Source: CBDFLS01 sp965249185
Lineage (GTDB): Bacteria; Chloroflexota; Dehalococcoidia; Lucifugimonadales; Australimonadaceae
Reading direction: 5' to 3'
Assembly: GCA_965249185.1 (NCBI GenBank)
Contig: CBDFLS010000002.1
Span: 372,001-436,000 of the forward strand
DNA length: 64,000 nucleotides
This document shows positions 9,330 to 18,616 of this stretch, piece by piece (within the stretch, counting starts at the first letter, position 1; every line of letters begins with the position of its first letter). The notes below the pieces were generated by a model that was given only the letters and a program-made list of their open reading frames with translations, searched no databases and was not told where the DNA came from. The translations under genes were made by a program, and so were the position numbers.

Positions 9330-9421
9330 AACAATGCGAAGCATATTGAGGTTCAGCTTTGCTCAATAGGCCCCACTTGAGACAGTCTCCGTCAATACCA
9401 GGACTCGATTGGCAATAGAGT

Positions 9422-10270
9422 ATGAAGTACATCCGAAAATCATGGATTCAGAAACTGCGCCGGGCGTTGGGAACGAACCGGGGCGGCATGCCCCGTATGT
9501 ACACACCCTCCACTAGAGGCGGTATTCCCATCCGTCAGACGAAGCTGGCACCCGATGGTCTGGAGTTCTCCGAGGACGTGTCCGAGGCCCGTTGGGTGGA
9601 GGAGAGCTTCTCAGCCTTCGGGACGCTGCGTTCCTTGCTGCCCGATGGGTTTGCGGCGTACGCCCGAATATTTCACCCTGCCTACCTGAATAGGGATGAG
9701 GAGAGGCCGGTCCGGTGGTCTACGGTGGCCGAGTGGACGGGACGGACCGTCCATCCGTTGATGCAGTTCGAACGTATCGCAGGTCTGAGTGAGGACCCTC
9801 ACAAGATGTACAAGAACCCGCCGTGGGGTTCTCTTCCGAAGCACGGGTCCATCCCGGAACGGGAGTGCCGCACCCTGGGCGAGGTGCTCAGGAGCTTCAC
9901 TTCAACCCCAGGCAACTGCTACTTTTGCCTTTGGGAAGGCTATGGAAACATCGACACTCGCCTCTATAAGGCTAGTTCTCGGGTGAGAGCTCCGGGGCGG
10001 GACTACCTGCTATTCCGCGGGCCTATCGATGCCATCATGGCATTCATTACAAGGGATGGGCCTTTCTGGGGGCATTCGCCGAGCATCTGGTGGCCGGAGG
10101 ACAGGGCGTGGTGTGTAGCAAGGGACATCGACCTGTTCGACACCTATGTTGGTGGGAGCGAAGAGTCCATCGAGGCGGTCCTAAGCAACCCGGACCTGGA
10201 GGCGCTTCCTACGACCATTGATGCGCGGTTAGGTCTTCACGGAGACATCATCAATGCCCGAGACCTGTGA
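9422..10270 (+). CDS. Conserved hypothetical protein of an actinobacterial/Chloroflexi-type family
   Basis: 282 residues. It resembles a widespread uncharacterised family recalled by these landmarks in order: LPDGFAAYARIFHPAYL, RWSTVAEWTG, CYFCLWEGYG, YLLFRGPIDA, and a C-terminal WWPEDRAWCVARDIDLFDTYVGGS block followed by an ALPTTIDARL segment. Members are soluble and of unknown function. ATG at 9422. A very short GNAT-like frame starts ten bases after the stop. Confidence 0.65.
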   Translation: MKYIRKSWIQKLRRALGTNRGGMPRMYTPSTRGGIPIRQTKLAPDGLEFSEDVSEARWVEESFSAFGTLRSLLPDGFAAYARIFHPAYLNRDEERPVRWSTVAEWTGRTVHPLMQFERIAGLSEDPHKMYKNPPWGSLPKHGSIPERECRTLGEVLRSFTSTPGNCYFCLWEGYGNIDTRLYKASSRVRAPGRDYLLFRGPIDAIMAFITRDGPFWGHSPSIWWPEDRAWCVARDIDLFDTYVGGSEESIEAVLSNPDLEALPTTIDARLGLHGDIINARDL

Positions 10271-10280
10271 GGGAAAGGAC

Positions 10281-10385
10281 ATGATGGAGCTGGAGATTAG
10301 GCCATACACGGAATCAGACGAGGCGGTAGCAGCAGACCTATGGCGACCCTGCTCTGATGTTACCGTTATGAGGGAGACTTCGTGA
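10281..10385 (+). pseudogene. GNAT-like N-terminus fused to the tail of a yedK copy
   Basis: A 34-codon frame with a good ribosome site (GGAAAGGAC). Its first 22 codons look like the start of a GNAT acetyltransferase (MELEIRPYTESDEAVAADLW). The last 12 codons and flanking bases (about 10346-10389) match the 3' end of yedK at 6214-6259 with a handful of changes. It therefore marks the left junction of a duplicated block placed next to a GNAT fragment. Its stop overlaps the following GTG start, preserving the coupling seen in the original copy. Confidence 0.6.
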
Positions 10386-11149
10386 CGTTGGCTCTCACCA
10401 AAGGCCACCCCGTGGTGACGGCTGGACTGGCCGCTATCACAGGCACGGGTGTCGCATTGGGCTTCACGGAGCTTGGTAGCTCCACGAGCACCTGGCTTCT
10501 CATCCTTGCCACGGCAATCCCGCTAGCAGTGTCGTCCCCCTTCGTTGCAGGTTGGCTATCGCCAGAGCTAAAGCATGCCTGGTTCTTCCCGGTCGGCGTA
10601 CTGGCGAGCCTCTCCATCGCGATGGCCATCTATGGGAACCTCTCTCTAGATTCCCACCCCGTCGCGTTCGTCTTCGCCCTCACAGTCATCTATGGTGGAG
10701 GGGCATCTGTGGCATTCTGTGTGAGCTGGATAGCGAGGCAGTACCTCCGCCGGTTACGAGGCCACAGGTTACCCGTGAGCCACCTTGCCATTGCGTCGTT
10801 GGTAGCTGCTTGCTGCTCGATAGCCCTAAGTGCGCTCTTCATCGCCATACCGCTTGGTTCATCGCCTCCACCACACGCCCCGTACTGGTCAGCCGTCCTG
10901 GCGCCGATTGGATTGATAGGGGTCGCTGCGGGGTCTGCGATCATCTGGAGCGATCGCAGCAGAGGGCGTTGGGGTTTTCTGGGGCTGGGACTGTCCTTGC
11001 TGTACCTGGGGGCATCCCTTGCCCCGCCGGTATTCCTGACAACTGCGCACTGGTATGGCCCGGTCGCGCTAGTCCTTGTAGGGCTTGCGATATGGAACAT
11101 TCTCAAATGGAGACAGGATGGCGAAAGATACGTGTTGGGTGATTCATAG
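10382..11149 (+). CDS. Polytopic membrane protein, copy B of a duplicated pair
   Basis: 255 residues, clearly paralogous over its full length to the protein at 6252-7007: TVIYGGGASVAFCVSWIARQ, LIGVAAGSAIIWSDRSRGRW and AIWNILKWRQDGER all align. GTG start overlapping the previous stop, with GAGGGAG upstream. Drift between the copies is substantial, so the duplication is not recent, and both frames have stayed open, which argues that both are or were under selection. Confidence 0.7.
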   Translation: MTLALTKGHPVVTAGLAAITGTGVALGFTELGSSTSTWLLILATAIPLAVSSPFVAGWLSPELKHAWFFPVGVLASLSIAMAIYGNLSLDSHPVAFVFALTVIYGGGASVAFCVSWIARQYLRRLRGHRLPVSHLAIASLVAACCSIALSALFIAIPLGSSPPPHAPYWSAVLAPIGLIGVAAGSAIIWSDRSRGRWGFLGLGLSLLYLGASLAPPVFLTTAHWYGPVALVLVGLAIWNILKWRQDGERYVLGDS

Positions 11150-11152
11150 TCG

Positions 11153-11596
11153 ATGACAGTGTTGCTGTGGCTTCTCGCAATGGTCCCGCCTTCCGCGTTA
11201 TTCCTGATCGCAGGAATCTGGGTGGTCAGGAGGAAGTACGGTGGTGTAGGTCACGCGCTCTGCGAGGCAGCGGATCCCGTCAAGCCGGAAGGACCGATAT
11301 GTATGCTCTGTTCCCCAGGAAGGTTGCCAGCTAAGTCCGGTCATCACGTGAGCCGACACCACCAGATCACTTCCGTGAGGGAACGCTTTATTGATTTGAA
11401 GCGTACTACCAAGTATGGGCTCAAGCGAACAATCCAGGACTGTTGGCATCGCGCGGGCTTCGTTGCTATCGGGGAACTTTTGCTTGAGCCGATACGTCCT
11501 ATTCAATGTAGGGCCACTTCCACGCAATGGGTGAGCGGTGCGTCAGGGCAGAGGACTTTCCTGCTGCGACTCAATTTTCTCAGAGGAATAGGATGA
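11153..11596 (+). CDS. Hypothetical protein with one membrane segment (doubtful)
   Basis: 147 codons starting four bases after the stop of the membrane-protein copy. Residues 3-24 form a hydrophobic segment followed by RRKYGG, then a region with several C and H residues but no known pattern. The corresponding frame behind copy A stops after seven codons. The N-terminus may be a real duplicated gene start, while the remainder has weak coding character. Confidence 0.33.
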   Translation: MTVLLWLLAMVPPSALFLIAGIWVVRRKYGGVGHALCEAADPVKPEGPICMLCSPGRLPAKSGHHVSRHHQITSVRERFIDLKRTTKYGLKRTIQDCWHRAGFVAIGELLLEPIRPIQCRATSTQWVSGASGQRTFLLRLNFLRGIG

Positions 11597-11629
11597 TTAT
11601 TCGATGAGGCTTCAAAGCAGGGAACAGGA

Positions 11630-13259
11630 ATGAAACGGGGGCTCCGAGTCTGGACCCGCACCATCATAGGAGGACTGGTAGTTCTCCTAATGGTGGCCGT
11701 GGCAGGATGTGCCGACGCTGAGCCTAAATCTACGGGAGTGCCCCGCGTTCCCACATCAGCACAAGTCGCGACTCCTTCGCCTTCACTTACTGCACCTCCG
11801 TCGCCGATGCCTGCCGACGCTACGGACGTTGAGGTCGTCTACGCGTCCCGTGAGCACCAACCCCCATTTCTGTTCCCGGGGGACTACGACCCCCTATGGG
11901 GAGACCTGGGCACCGATGTACCGATAATCGAAAAGTTGCTCAACTCGATAGTGATGGGCACGTCTGTGGACCTCAAGGCAAGCACCGGAGCCTCGAAGCG
12001 CGAAATAGTGACAATAAAAAGGGGATGGGGAGGGGATGAGGTAGAAATTGAGGCATTTGATGGAAGAACCTGGCTTTCGGACTACAGCATGGCAATTAAC
12101 ATCGCGTTTCGGGACGGGACGATCTGGTCTGTCCGGCAAGTGATAGGATGCGATGTCATACCAGAAGGACGAGTCAACAACTGTCTGCCTGTGCCGGACC
12201 ATTGGGAGCTGCTCCACCGCAACGGGGTGGTCGTGTCGACGGCGCTGACCGAGTGGTTCGAGCGCGTCGAAGAATACATGCCCAGTGTCGAACACTACGG
12301 CGTGCCCGACCAGATACGCCTGGGTGAGCCGTTCGCCATCTCCGGGGCGGGCTATCACGAAGGCGGTAGAGTCGAACTGAGCATTGAGTTCATAGATCAG
12401 AGTAAGCTGCCTCTCGGCGAGGTGCCGCTGGACCATGGCGCCTTCCGTTGGGACGGGGAGTTCCCGAAGACGGCCCCCACTGGCTACGCCATCGTTTCCA
12501 TGCGGGTCTTTGAGGGCACTGAAAAGGTGGGAGGCTTGACCGTGTCAACCACCGTCGCAAGATCGACTGCCACGGGCCCCATCAACCACGCCGGCAGAGG
12601 CGGAGTACAGCGAGGCCGATCTGGCTAGGTGGTATGAGCGCCTAGTAGATGTCAAGAAGGTCCACGGCCTTGCGTGGACCGACCTAAACGAAGCTAGGAA
12701 CCGCATTGAAATAGGGGTGTACCCACTGCGCGGGGTTCGGGAGGAGTGGGAGGCTGCCCTGGCGACACTGGATGTCCCACGAGAAGCCATTGTCATCGAG
12801 GTTGGATGTGACGGCATTCACCCATGACCTATTGATCCTGGGGAGCCTCCGGACGAGGCGTTCCTCAGCGCGGTCGACTACTCGCTGGAGGTGGTGTCCC
12901 AGGCCCCTTACGGAGAGACGGTGCGAATGAAGCTGACGTTGCGGAACGTCAGTGATGGGACGGTGAACTTAGTGCTCGGTGGCAGACCTCCCTATGACTT
13001 CGAGGTCTCGACTCCTGACGGAGAGCAGGTATGGCATTGGAAGTGCGCCAAGATTATCAACCAACCGATGGATGGCGGCACTCTGGAGCCCGGTGAGGAG
13101 CTGGAGTTCATTGGCGAGTGGGAGCAGGTGGACAACCTAGGAGAGCCCGTTCCTCCTGGCACCTATCTTATGCGGGGTGTTTTAAATGTTGGGCGGCCTA
13201 ACGCGGGACCGGCTGGCGTGCTTATTACAACGGCCCACGCGCTGGAAGTGCTCAAGTGA
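11630..13259 (+). pseudogene. Broken lipoprotein with BsuPI-like C-terminal domain
   Basis: Three pieces read as one gene. The first (from 11630) has a lipoprotein signal ending in the lipobox VAGC near residue 26, then a threonine/proline linker and an Ig-like segment. Near 12560-12590 the frame shifts; a second piece reads ARWYERLVDV, GLAWTDLNEARNRIEIGVYP and VPREAIVIEVGCDG. At 12825 an in-frame TGA interrupts it, after which the same frame continues as a BsuPI-like domain (GETVRMKLTLRNVSDG, PGEELEFIGEWEQVD, PPGTYLMRGVL). Known relatives fuse these domains in one exported protein. The final codons overlap the next lipoprotein gene (GTGA), so the operon structure survives. Confidence 0.6.
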
Positions 13260-15085
13260 GATACGCCGCTCTCATCGGATGGCTGGCCATCGTTCTGCTA
13301 CTCGTTGCCGCCTGCGGAGATGTGGAGTCGACGCCCACGGCCACTCAGAAATCTCCTGGGGCCGGCAGCCAGACCCAGCAGATACCCACACCTACGGCAA
13401 CGCCGTCTCCGAAGCTCCCTGGCTCGATTACACCGGTGCCGGCCTCCGAGAGGTATAGGTTGGACCTGGGCGTTGGCGTAGTGGTCGCATTCGTAGAGGG
13501 CCTGTCGCCGAAGTTTTCAGGCAAGATCGCCTACGTGACCCACGTCCCCACCGGGTCCCAGTTGGTGTTGGACCCCGACGGGGAAATCATCGACCGACAC
13601 GATGGAAGAGACGACGGACCCGACCGCCTGGACGCCCTGCTGGCGGATCAGGCCACCGTGGATCGAATCGTGGAGGGTCTCCAGGGCGATGATGACCTGC
13701 GGCCCCGCGAGACGGTTGCCGACTGGGCCCACTCTATTCAGTTCGGCGGTATCACCTACCTGGCCAAAGGCAGTTTGGTTGGACCCATCATCACCGAGGG
13801 AGAGCGTGCCCTAACTACTGAAGACCTGGGCTCTGAGCTCTACCGGGTCGCATTCAGGATCGAAGGTTACAGCGGCTATCCTCATCTGGACGGCGACGCC
13901 ACCTACCTGAACCCGGGCACGCCGGTCTACGGAGTCGAGGGCTACGTGCAGGAGTTCCGACTCGCGATATTGGAGGACGGTGGCGTTAGGCTCTTCGAAT
14001 CCGACACGAACCCTTTGGCCAAGACCGGCGAGGCCTTGCTGGATATCCGAGGCAAGGTCACGTCCATCGACGTCCTCAGCACCAAGAACTCGATTAAGGT
14101 GCTCGGCACGAAAGTGGAAAATGGGGAAGATGTGGTCCTCGGCAAGATAGAGGAAGAACGCGCCATCGAACGTTTCGTCGAAATCGTGTTGGATTCGCCC
14201 GTGGACCAGGGTAACCGCGACCGTGAAGGGCCGCGTTACTTCCTAGACTTTCGTCAGGCCGACGGAACATCCGTCGTGCGGGCCTTCTGGCTGGAGTCGG
14301 GTGAGATCTCGCGGGGAATCATGACAGACCCTGCCGCGACCCTCTCTGTATGGCGCGCACTGGGCGAGGACAACCGGCCATTAGCGACCAACGGCGGGCC
14401 GAGAATCTCCGAACGGTTGGCCGCTCGGTTGGGCTTAGCATACCTGAGCTTCGCCATGCCCGAGGTTGTAGTCACCGGCAAACCCCACTCGCCGGTAGCC
14501 CGTTTGATGCGCAGGAGCGAGTTCAATGCGATGAGAGGGTCCGTGTCAGCGATGCCCTCTGACCCACTGGTATGGGTGATCGAAGCCCAGGGCTCCTGGC
14601 GCACCGCTGGCATCGTGCCCGAGGAAAAGCGGCAGAACTTTTCCATCGGTTTGGTGGCCTTCGATGCCGACACAGGCCGAGGTTATGGCACCTCCCACGG
14701 GAATGCATCGCTGCTGGGAACACACAATGACGCCCCACTCATTACGCCAACACCAACTCTGACACCCACGCCGATGCCCGCGGTGGAGCGGGATCGTCCT
14801 GAGGAGCCACCACAGGGGCCAGGTGTGGAAATTGGGACAGGTTACCCATACACCTTATACGTCCACTGCGGTGTTCGCGATGCCCAGTTCGACGGGCGTA
14901 TATGGATGGCTGATCCAACGGTAAGTGACAAGGAAATCAATCCGCCTTCGGATTGGATTGAGGACGATTTTGAGGGAGTCATGGAGCTAGTCAGGGATGA
15001 CCTTGCCCTATTCACCGCGAGAAGTGGCCGCATAATTAAGTTCAAGCCCTGGCCATTGGATGTCGCATGGAGCCCGTGCGCCTAG
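13256..15085 (+). CDS. Large hypothetical lipoprotein
   Basis: 609 residues. Signal peptide with lipobox VAAC near residues 17-20, a Pro/Thr-rich linker (TPTATPSP), then a large secreted region with no domain I recognise. A second Thr/Pro linker (ITPTPTLTPTPMPA) near residue 500 leads into a short C-terminal domain containing paired cysteines. The GTG start overlaps the preceding stop by four bases. Likely anchored on the outer face of the cytoplasmic membrane. Function unknown; it was probably co-expressed with the broken lipoprotein upstream. Confidence 0.65.
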   Translation: MRYAALIGWLAIVLLLVAACGDVESTPTATQKSPGAGSQTQQIPTPTATPSPKLPGSITPVPASERYRLDLGVGVVVAFVEGLSPKFSGKIAYVTHVPTGSQLVLDPDGEIIDRHDGRDDGPDRLDALLADQATVDRIVEGLQGDDDLRPRETVADWAHSIQFGGITYLAKGSLVGPIITEGERALTTEDLGSELYRVAFRIEGYSGYPHLDGDATYLNPGTPVYGVEGYVQEFRLAILEDGGVRLFESDTNPLAKTGEALLDIRGKVTSIDVLSTKNSIKVLGTKVENGEDVVLGKIEEERAIERFVEIVLDSPVDQGNRDREGPRYFLDFRQADGTSVVRAFWLESGEISRGIMTDPAATLSVWRALGEDNRPLATNGGPRISERLAARLGLAYLSFAMPEVVVTGKPHSPVARLMRRSEFNAMRGSVSAMPSDPLVWVIEAQGSWRTAGIVPEEKRQNFSIGLVAFDADTGRGYGTSHGNASLLGTHNDAPLITPTPTLTPTPMPAVERDRPEEPPQGPGVEIGTGYPYTLYVHCGVRDAQFDGRIWMADPTVSDKEINPPSDWIEDDFEGVMELVRDDLALFTARSGRIIKFKPWPLDVAWSPCA

Positions 15086-15143
15086 TGGATAGGAGTATAA
15101 GAAGAAGCCAACCAGGTGGCCTTCACCGAGGTAAAATGGTCGT

Positions 15144-15692
15144 ATGATGAACAGACTGTGGCAAATCCTGATGAACATCATCTCGCCTCCGCAACCTCGA
15201 CACTCATCGGTCGAACCGAGTGTCCGAGGGAGTCCTACAGACCCTCATGGGCGCTTCGAGAAGTTTTCAGAGAGTGCGTCGAGTGTCGTATCGCACGCGC
15301 AGCAGGAAGTCCAGCTACTACGCCATAACTACATCGGGACTGAACACATCCTGCTTGGATTGTTACGGGAATCCGATGGCGTAGCCGCTAAAGTTCTGAG
15401 CAACCTGGGTGTGGAGTTCACCACCGTCAGGTCGAAGGTGGAGTCCATCATAGGCCCGGGTGAGCGGCTAGCATTGGGTGAAACACCCCTTTCGAACCGA
15501 GCCAAGAAGGTGATCGAACTTGCGGTGGCCGAATCCCGGCGGTCGGACCACCACAACATCGATACGCGGCACCTGCTTATTGGCCTACTACGTGAGGACG
15601 AGGGCGTAGCCGCTGGGGTTTTGAAAAGCATGGGTGTCAACGAGGAACGGGTTCGTGGCGAGGTCGCCCGCCTCTCTCAGGACAGCGAGTAA
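15144..15692 (+). CDS. Clp N-terminal domain (ClpC/ClpA-type) stand-alone protein
   Basis: 182 residues consisting of the double Clp-N repeat without AAA modules. Repeat 1 reads AQQEVQLLRHNYIGTEHILLGLLRE, repeat 2 AVAESRRSDHHNIDTRHLLIGLLRED; both keep the GTEHIL/DTRHLL signature and the G(V/I)AA..L helices. In ClpC this domain binds substrates and adaptors such as McsB. A stand-alone copy could act as an adaptor or decoy for a Clp ATPase encoded elsewhere. ATG at 15144. The first 50 residues are a weakly conserved extension. Confidence 0.85.
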   Translation: MMNRLWQILMNIISPPQPRHSSVEPSVRGSPTDPHGRFEKFSESASSVVSHAQQEVQLLRHNYIGTEHILLGLLRESDGVAAKVLSNLGVEFTTVRSKVESIIGPGERLALGETPLSNRAKKVIELAVAESRRSDHHNIDTRHLLIGLLREDEGVAAGVLKSMGVNEERVRGEVARLSQDSE

Positions 15693-15714
15693 GCCTTATA
15701 TGGACAACGGACTG

Positions 15715-15870
15715 ACCTGACCCCCGAAAACTGGCCCAGGGTAGATGTTAGGATCCTGGGCAGAGAAGGGGGAAGAAATGGCGAAGAAGAAACACACACC
15801 CGAGGAGATTATCAACAAGCTGAGGGAGGCGGAGGTGGTGATAGCCGCGGGCAGCACCGTGGCCGTGGCG
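15715..15870 (+). mobile_element. IS3-like left-end remnant
   Basis: A terminal-repeat-like start (TGACCTGACCCCCGAAAAC) is followed at 15778 by the typical opening of an IS3-type OrfA (MAKKKHTPEEIINKLREAEV), preceded by a GGGGGAAG ribosome site. Similarity stops after about 25-30 codons, where the reading frame runs directly into a sigma factor. Only the left end of the element remains. Confidence 0.65.
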
Positions 15871-16302
15871 GCACCCGTTGCTGGGGTCAGTTCAGACCCA
15901 AGCCTCATGACCGACTACAGCCTACGGGAGGACGCAGCGGACCCGACGCGCCCGTTCGGTCCATGGTTCTACAGAATCGTCGTGAACGATGCCATCAAGG
16001 CGACCCAACGGCGCGACCGGACGACGACCGTCGATCATGCAGAAGACACGGGAGGGTCGGACGAATCGACCGACCCGGAGGCTGCCGCAGTCCTGAACGA
16101 GGAGCGAAAGGCCGTTCACGAGGCGCTAGAACGGCTTACGCCAGCGCAGCGAGGTGTAGTCGTGATGCGGTACTTTCTCGATCTGTCCGAGGGCGAGATG
16201 GTCGAGCGAACCGGACGCATGCCGGGCACCGTTAAGCGCCACCTCCATGACGCACGAGCGCGTATGAGGCAGCTACTCCATGGCATAGTACGCGGAGAGT
16301 AG
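15778..16302 (+). CDS. ECF-type sigma factor, N-terminus replaced by an IS fragment
   Basis: The frame begins with IS3-like codons and from about residue 40 becomes a sigma-70 family ECF factor. The end of region 2 is visible (PFGPWFYRIVVNDAIKATQRR), then region 4 (ALERLTPAQRGVVVMRYFLDLSEGEMVERTG...VKRHLHDARARM), which binds the -35 element. The start of region 2, needed for core binding and -10 melting, is missing, so activity is doubtful. An anti-sigma-like gene follows 9 bases later. The IS start codon and ribosome site could still drive translation of a chimera. Confidence 0.7.
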   Translation: MAKKKHTPEEIINKLREAEVVIAAGSTVAVAAPVAGVSSDPSLMTDYSLREDAADPTRPFGPWFYRIVVNDAIKATQRRDRTTTVDHAEDTGGSDESTDPEAAAVLNEERKAVHEALERLTPAQRGVVVMRYFLDLSEGEMVERTGRMPGTVKRHLHDARARMRQLLHGIVRGE

Positions 16303-16311
16303 GAGGACGAT

Positions 16312-17292
16312 ATGAACGCGCAACCAATCGACGAGCTCCTGAACCGGGACCGGCTGACCGACCTAGCCCAGTCCGCGGTGTCTGACGCCCATGACCTTTG
16401 GCCCCGCATCGAGAGAAGCGTCCGCGACCTACAACGAGGAAAAGCAGAGTTTGGCGCGATGAGACGCAACATAGTCGTCGTCTTTGGGTCTCTAGCAGCC
16501 GTAGGCGTCCTCGTGGTTGTCTTGGTCACTCCGGGGATCATGTTCTTTGGCGGCGTCGACGAATCCGAGAAAGCCCCTGGCACCAGCAACGATGCGATGT
16601 ACTCCACCGATAGCGAAGAAGCGCATCCTGAGTCCACGGACGCGTCTATAGGGGCAGGATCGGCTTCTGACAACCGCGCAGGAGAGGAGAGTACACCCCC
16701 GCCGGAAGCGGCGGCGCCGGAAATCGACGACCCTCCTAGTGACGCGGAGTTGAGAGACTTGCAGCACATCGCCAGCGAAGAAGGTATATCTCTTCAAGAA
16801 GCCATCGATCGGTATGCCTGAAACAACAGATTCTCCTTGGCGGTCGCGAAAATCCGCGAGGCGTCTCCCGAGGCTTTCGCTAGAGCGGAGATCGTAGACA
16901 GTGATCACGCGTGGGTCGGTTTCGCGGGCCGCGCTCCCGAGGCAGCACTCGACATTATCGGCACCTTCAGCAGGAGTCACAGCGGCGTTTCAGTCGAAGT
17001 GCGCACCGACCTGGGTTTCACTGAGGTGGAACTCGAAAGGGCGATCGAAGCAGTCCACTTCGCAGTGCTCGGGGCACCTGAAGTGCGTGACGCCTCCACC
17101 TCGTTCGACTTCGAGGCAGGTCAGATAAGGACGACTGTCGTACTGGAGAGCACAGCTTCCGACTCCGTTCTCGATGGCCTCCGGGCCGTCGCGGAGAAGA
17201 ACCTCACTGATGCGACTAGGGCGGACATTCTCAACAGCATGACGACCTCTGTGGTCCGCTCGAATCGCGAGGTTATTGGCGGTTCTGACTGA
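16312..17292 (+). pseudogene. Anti-sigma-like membrane protein with protease-propeptide-like outer domain, in-frame TGA
   Basis: The first 169 codons encode a cytoplasmic segment (residues 1-50, DELLNRDRLTDLAQ...), one membrane span (about 55-78) and an acidic external linker. At 16819 a TGA interrupts the frame, which then stays open to 17292. The region spanning the stop (GISLQEAIDRYA-stop-NNRFSLAV...) aligns with the propeptide of the S1 protease at 19661 (GVSLDEAQNRFALQKLAGDL...), so both halves belong to one gene. The position behind the sigma gene and the single-span topology suggest an anti-sigma factor with an outer sensor domain. That role is inferred. Confidence 0.6.
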
Positions 17293-17340
17293 GAGCAATC
17301 GAACGGCATGGCAAGGCGCAGCCAACCAAAGGAGGACCTT

Positions 17341-17928
17341 GTGACCAACAGTTCTGCCTCAAGAAGATTCTTATCCGGCCGTCTAGGACTCCTAATCGTC
17401 GCGGTTGCGGTGAGTGGGTTGCTGCTTTTCGCGGCCTTGTTGTCCTTCGGCCTCGGCGTATACACGTTGCGCAGCGAAGTGCGCGTGGTCGAAGGGTTCT
17501 TGTGGTACCCAGACATTCTCACACTCACTACCCCCACCTGCCACAAGGCCCCGGGGGTTTCGCTGTTGCGGGAGACGGATGTCGACGTGCAGGTTAAGGT
17601 CGTTGCCTCCTCCCATCCCTTTCTACGAGGTGGCGATGACTGCCAAGATGCCGTTGAGGTCAAACTTCAAGAGCCACTTGGAGATCGGGTCGTCGTCGAC
17701 AAGCACACCGAGCAATCAGTGTGGGGTCGGATGGCAATAGTGGACACCAAACCTTTCAAGCTGCGAGTAATCCTGCATAGAATCTTTGTTGAAAGGCCGC
17801 AGGTGACAGGAATCCCAGCCTGGCCTGGCGGCGCTGCCTGTTATAGAAGATCTCGATATATTCTGTCATATCTCGAATTGCTTCCTGTCTACTTCGATAA
17901 TGACGGTGATGGACTAGCTCCTGCTTGA
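17341..17928 (+). pseudogene. Small membrane-anchored protein gene cut by IS3 near its 3' end
   Basis: GTG start at 17341 with GGAGG at 17331-17335; the upstream ATG at 17308 lacks a ribosome site. One membrane span (about residues 17-40) is followed by an outer domain with three cysteines (TCHKAPG, DDCQDAVEVKL). After VDKHTEQSV and a few more codons the frame enters the terminal repeat of the IS3 element at about 17742 and continues into it until 17928. No continuation was found beyond the element, so only the C-terminus is affected. It forms the last gene of the sigma/anti-sigma cluster. Confidence 0.6.
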
Positions 17929-18616
17929 GTGTTCCCCAGAAGCTCTCCATCGGCGCATTATCAAAACAGTTCCCTTTCCCGCTCATGGATGATCTCAGGC
18001 CAGAGCGCTCCATAAGATTTCTGTACTCCTGGGAGCAATACTGAGAGCCCCGGTCAGAGTGATGCATCAGTCCCCTCGCGGGGCGTTTGGCTCTCAGCGC
18101 CCGGAATAGAGACTGACTAACCAGATTCCTGGTCATCCGCTCTCCCATGGCATAGCCCACGAGCTCTCCGGTGAACAGGTCCTTGTGGCCCGCCAGGTAT
18201 AGCCAGCCTTCATCAGTCGGTATATAGGTGATGTCACTCACCCACACGGCGTTGGGCTGACTGACCTTGAACTGCTGGCCCAACAAGTTATCCGCAACTG
18301 GCAGTCTGTGCGCGGAGTTAGTGGTAGTCTTGAATCTCCTCTTCTGTTTACAGCGTATGCCGAGCTTTTGCCGGATCCGCTTGATCCGGCAAACACCCAC
18401 CCGAACGCCATGCTCCGCCAGATCGCGCTGTAACCGTTCCGGGCCATAGGTCTGTCTATTCCGCTGGTGGGCCGCCATTATCTCCAGCTCCAGCCGCACT
18501 TCCTCCTGTGCCCGCTTGGACAGCGGCCGGTCCACCCACGCATAGTAGCCGCTGGCCGATACATTCATAATCCGTCGCATCATCCGGACTGGATACTTGA
18601 GCCGCAACTCATTCAT
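17756..18616 (-). CDS. IS3-family transposase OrfB (DDE integrase core)
   Basis: 286 residues. N-terminal helix-turn-helix-like segment, then the rve integrase core. The catalytic triad is visible: D in WVSDITYIPT, D in MHHSDRGSQYCS, E in NAPMESFWGTLK. It catalyses strand transfer of the element. The ATG overlaps the orfA stop (ATGA), but as in other IS3 elements the active enzyme is probably the OrfAB fusion made by -1 frameshifting at the A7 run inside orfA. Confidence 0.93.
   Translation of the reverse strand: MNELRLKYPVRMMRRIMNVSASGYYAWVDRPLSKRAQEEVRLELEIMAAHQRNRQTYGPERLQRDLAEHGVRVGVCRIKRIRQKLGIRCKQKRRFKTTTNSAHRLPVADNLLGQQFKVSQPNAVWVSDITYIPTDEGWLYLAGHKDLFTGELVGYAMGERMTRNLVSQSLFRALRAKRPARGLMHHSDRGSQYCSQEYRNLMERSGLRSSMSGKGNCFDNAPMESFWGTLKQELVHHRHYRSRQEAIRDMTEYIEIFYNRQRRQARLGFLSPAAFQQRFYAGLLAA

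Noticed and set aside
12825..16821. TGA read as tryptophan (recoded genetic code)
   Set aside because: Two genes have in-frame TGA at positions where Trp is plausible, but many intact genes here end with TGA in tight overlaps (ABC operon, yedK, thiF/JAMM, men genes), and an RF1-only code cannot be shown from this window. Pseudogenisation or read error is simpler.
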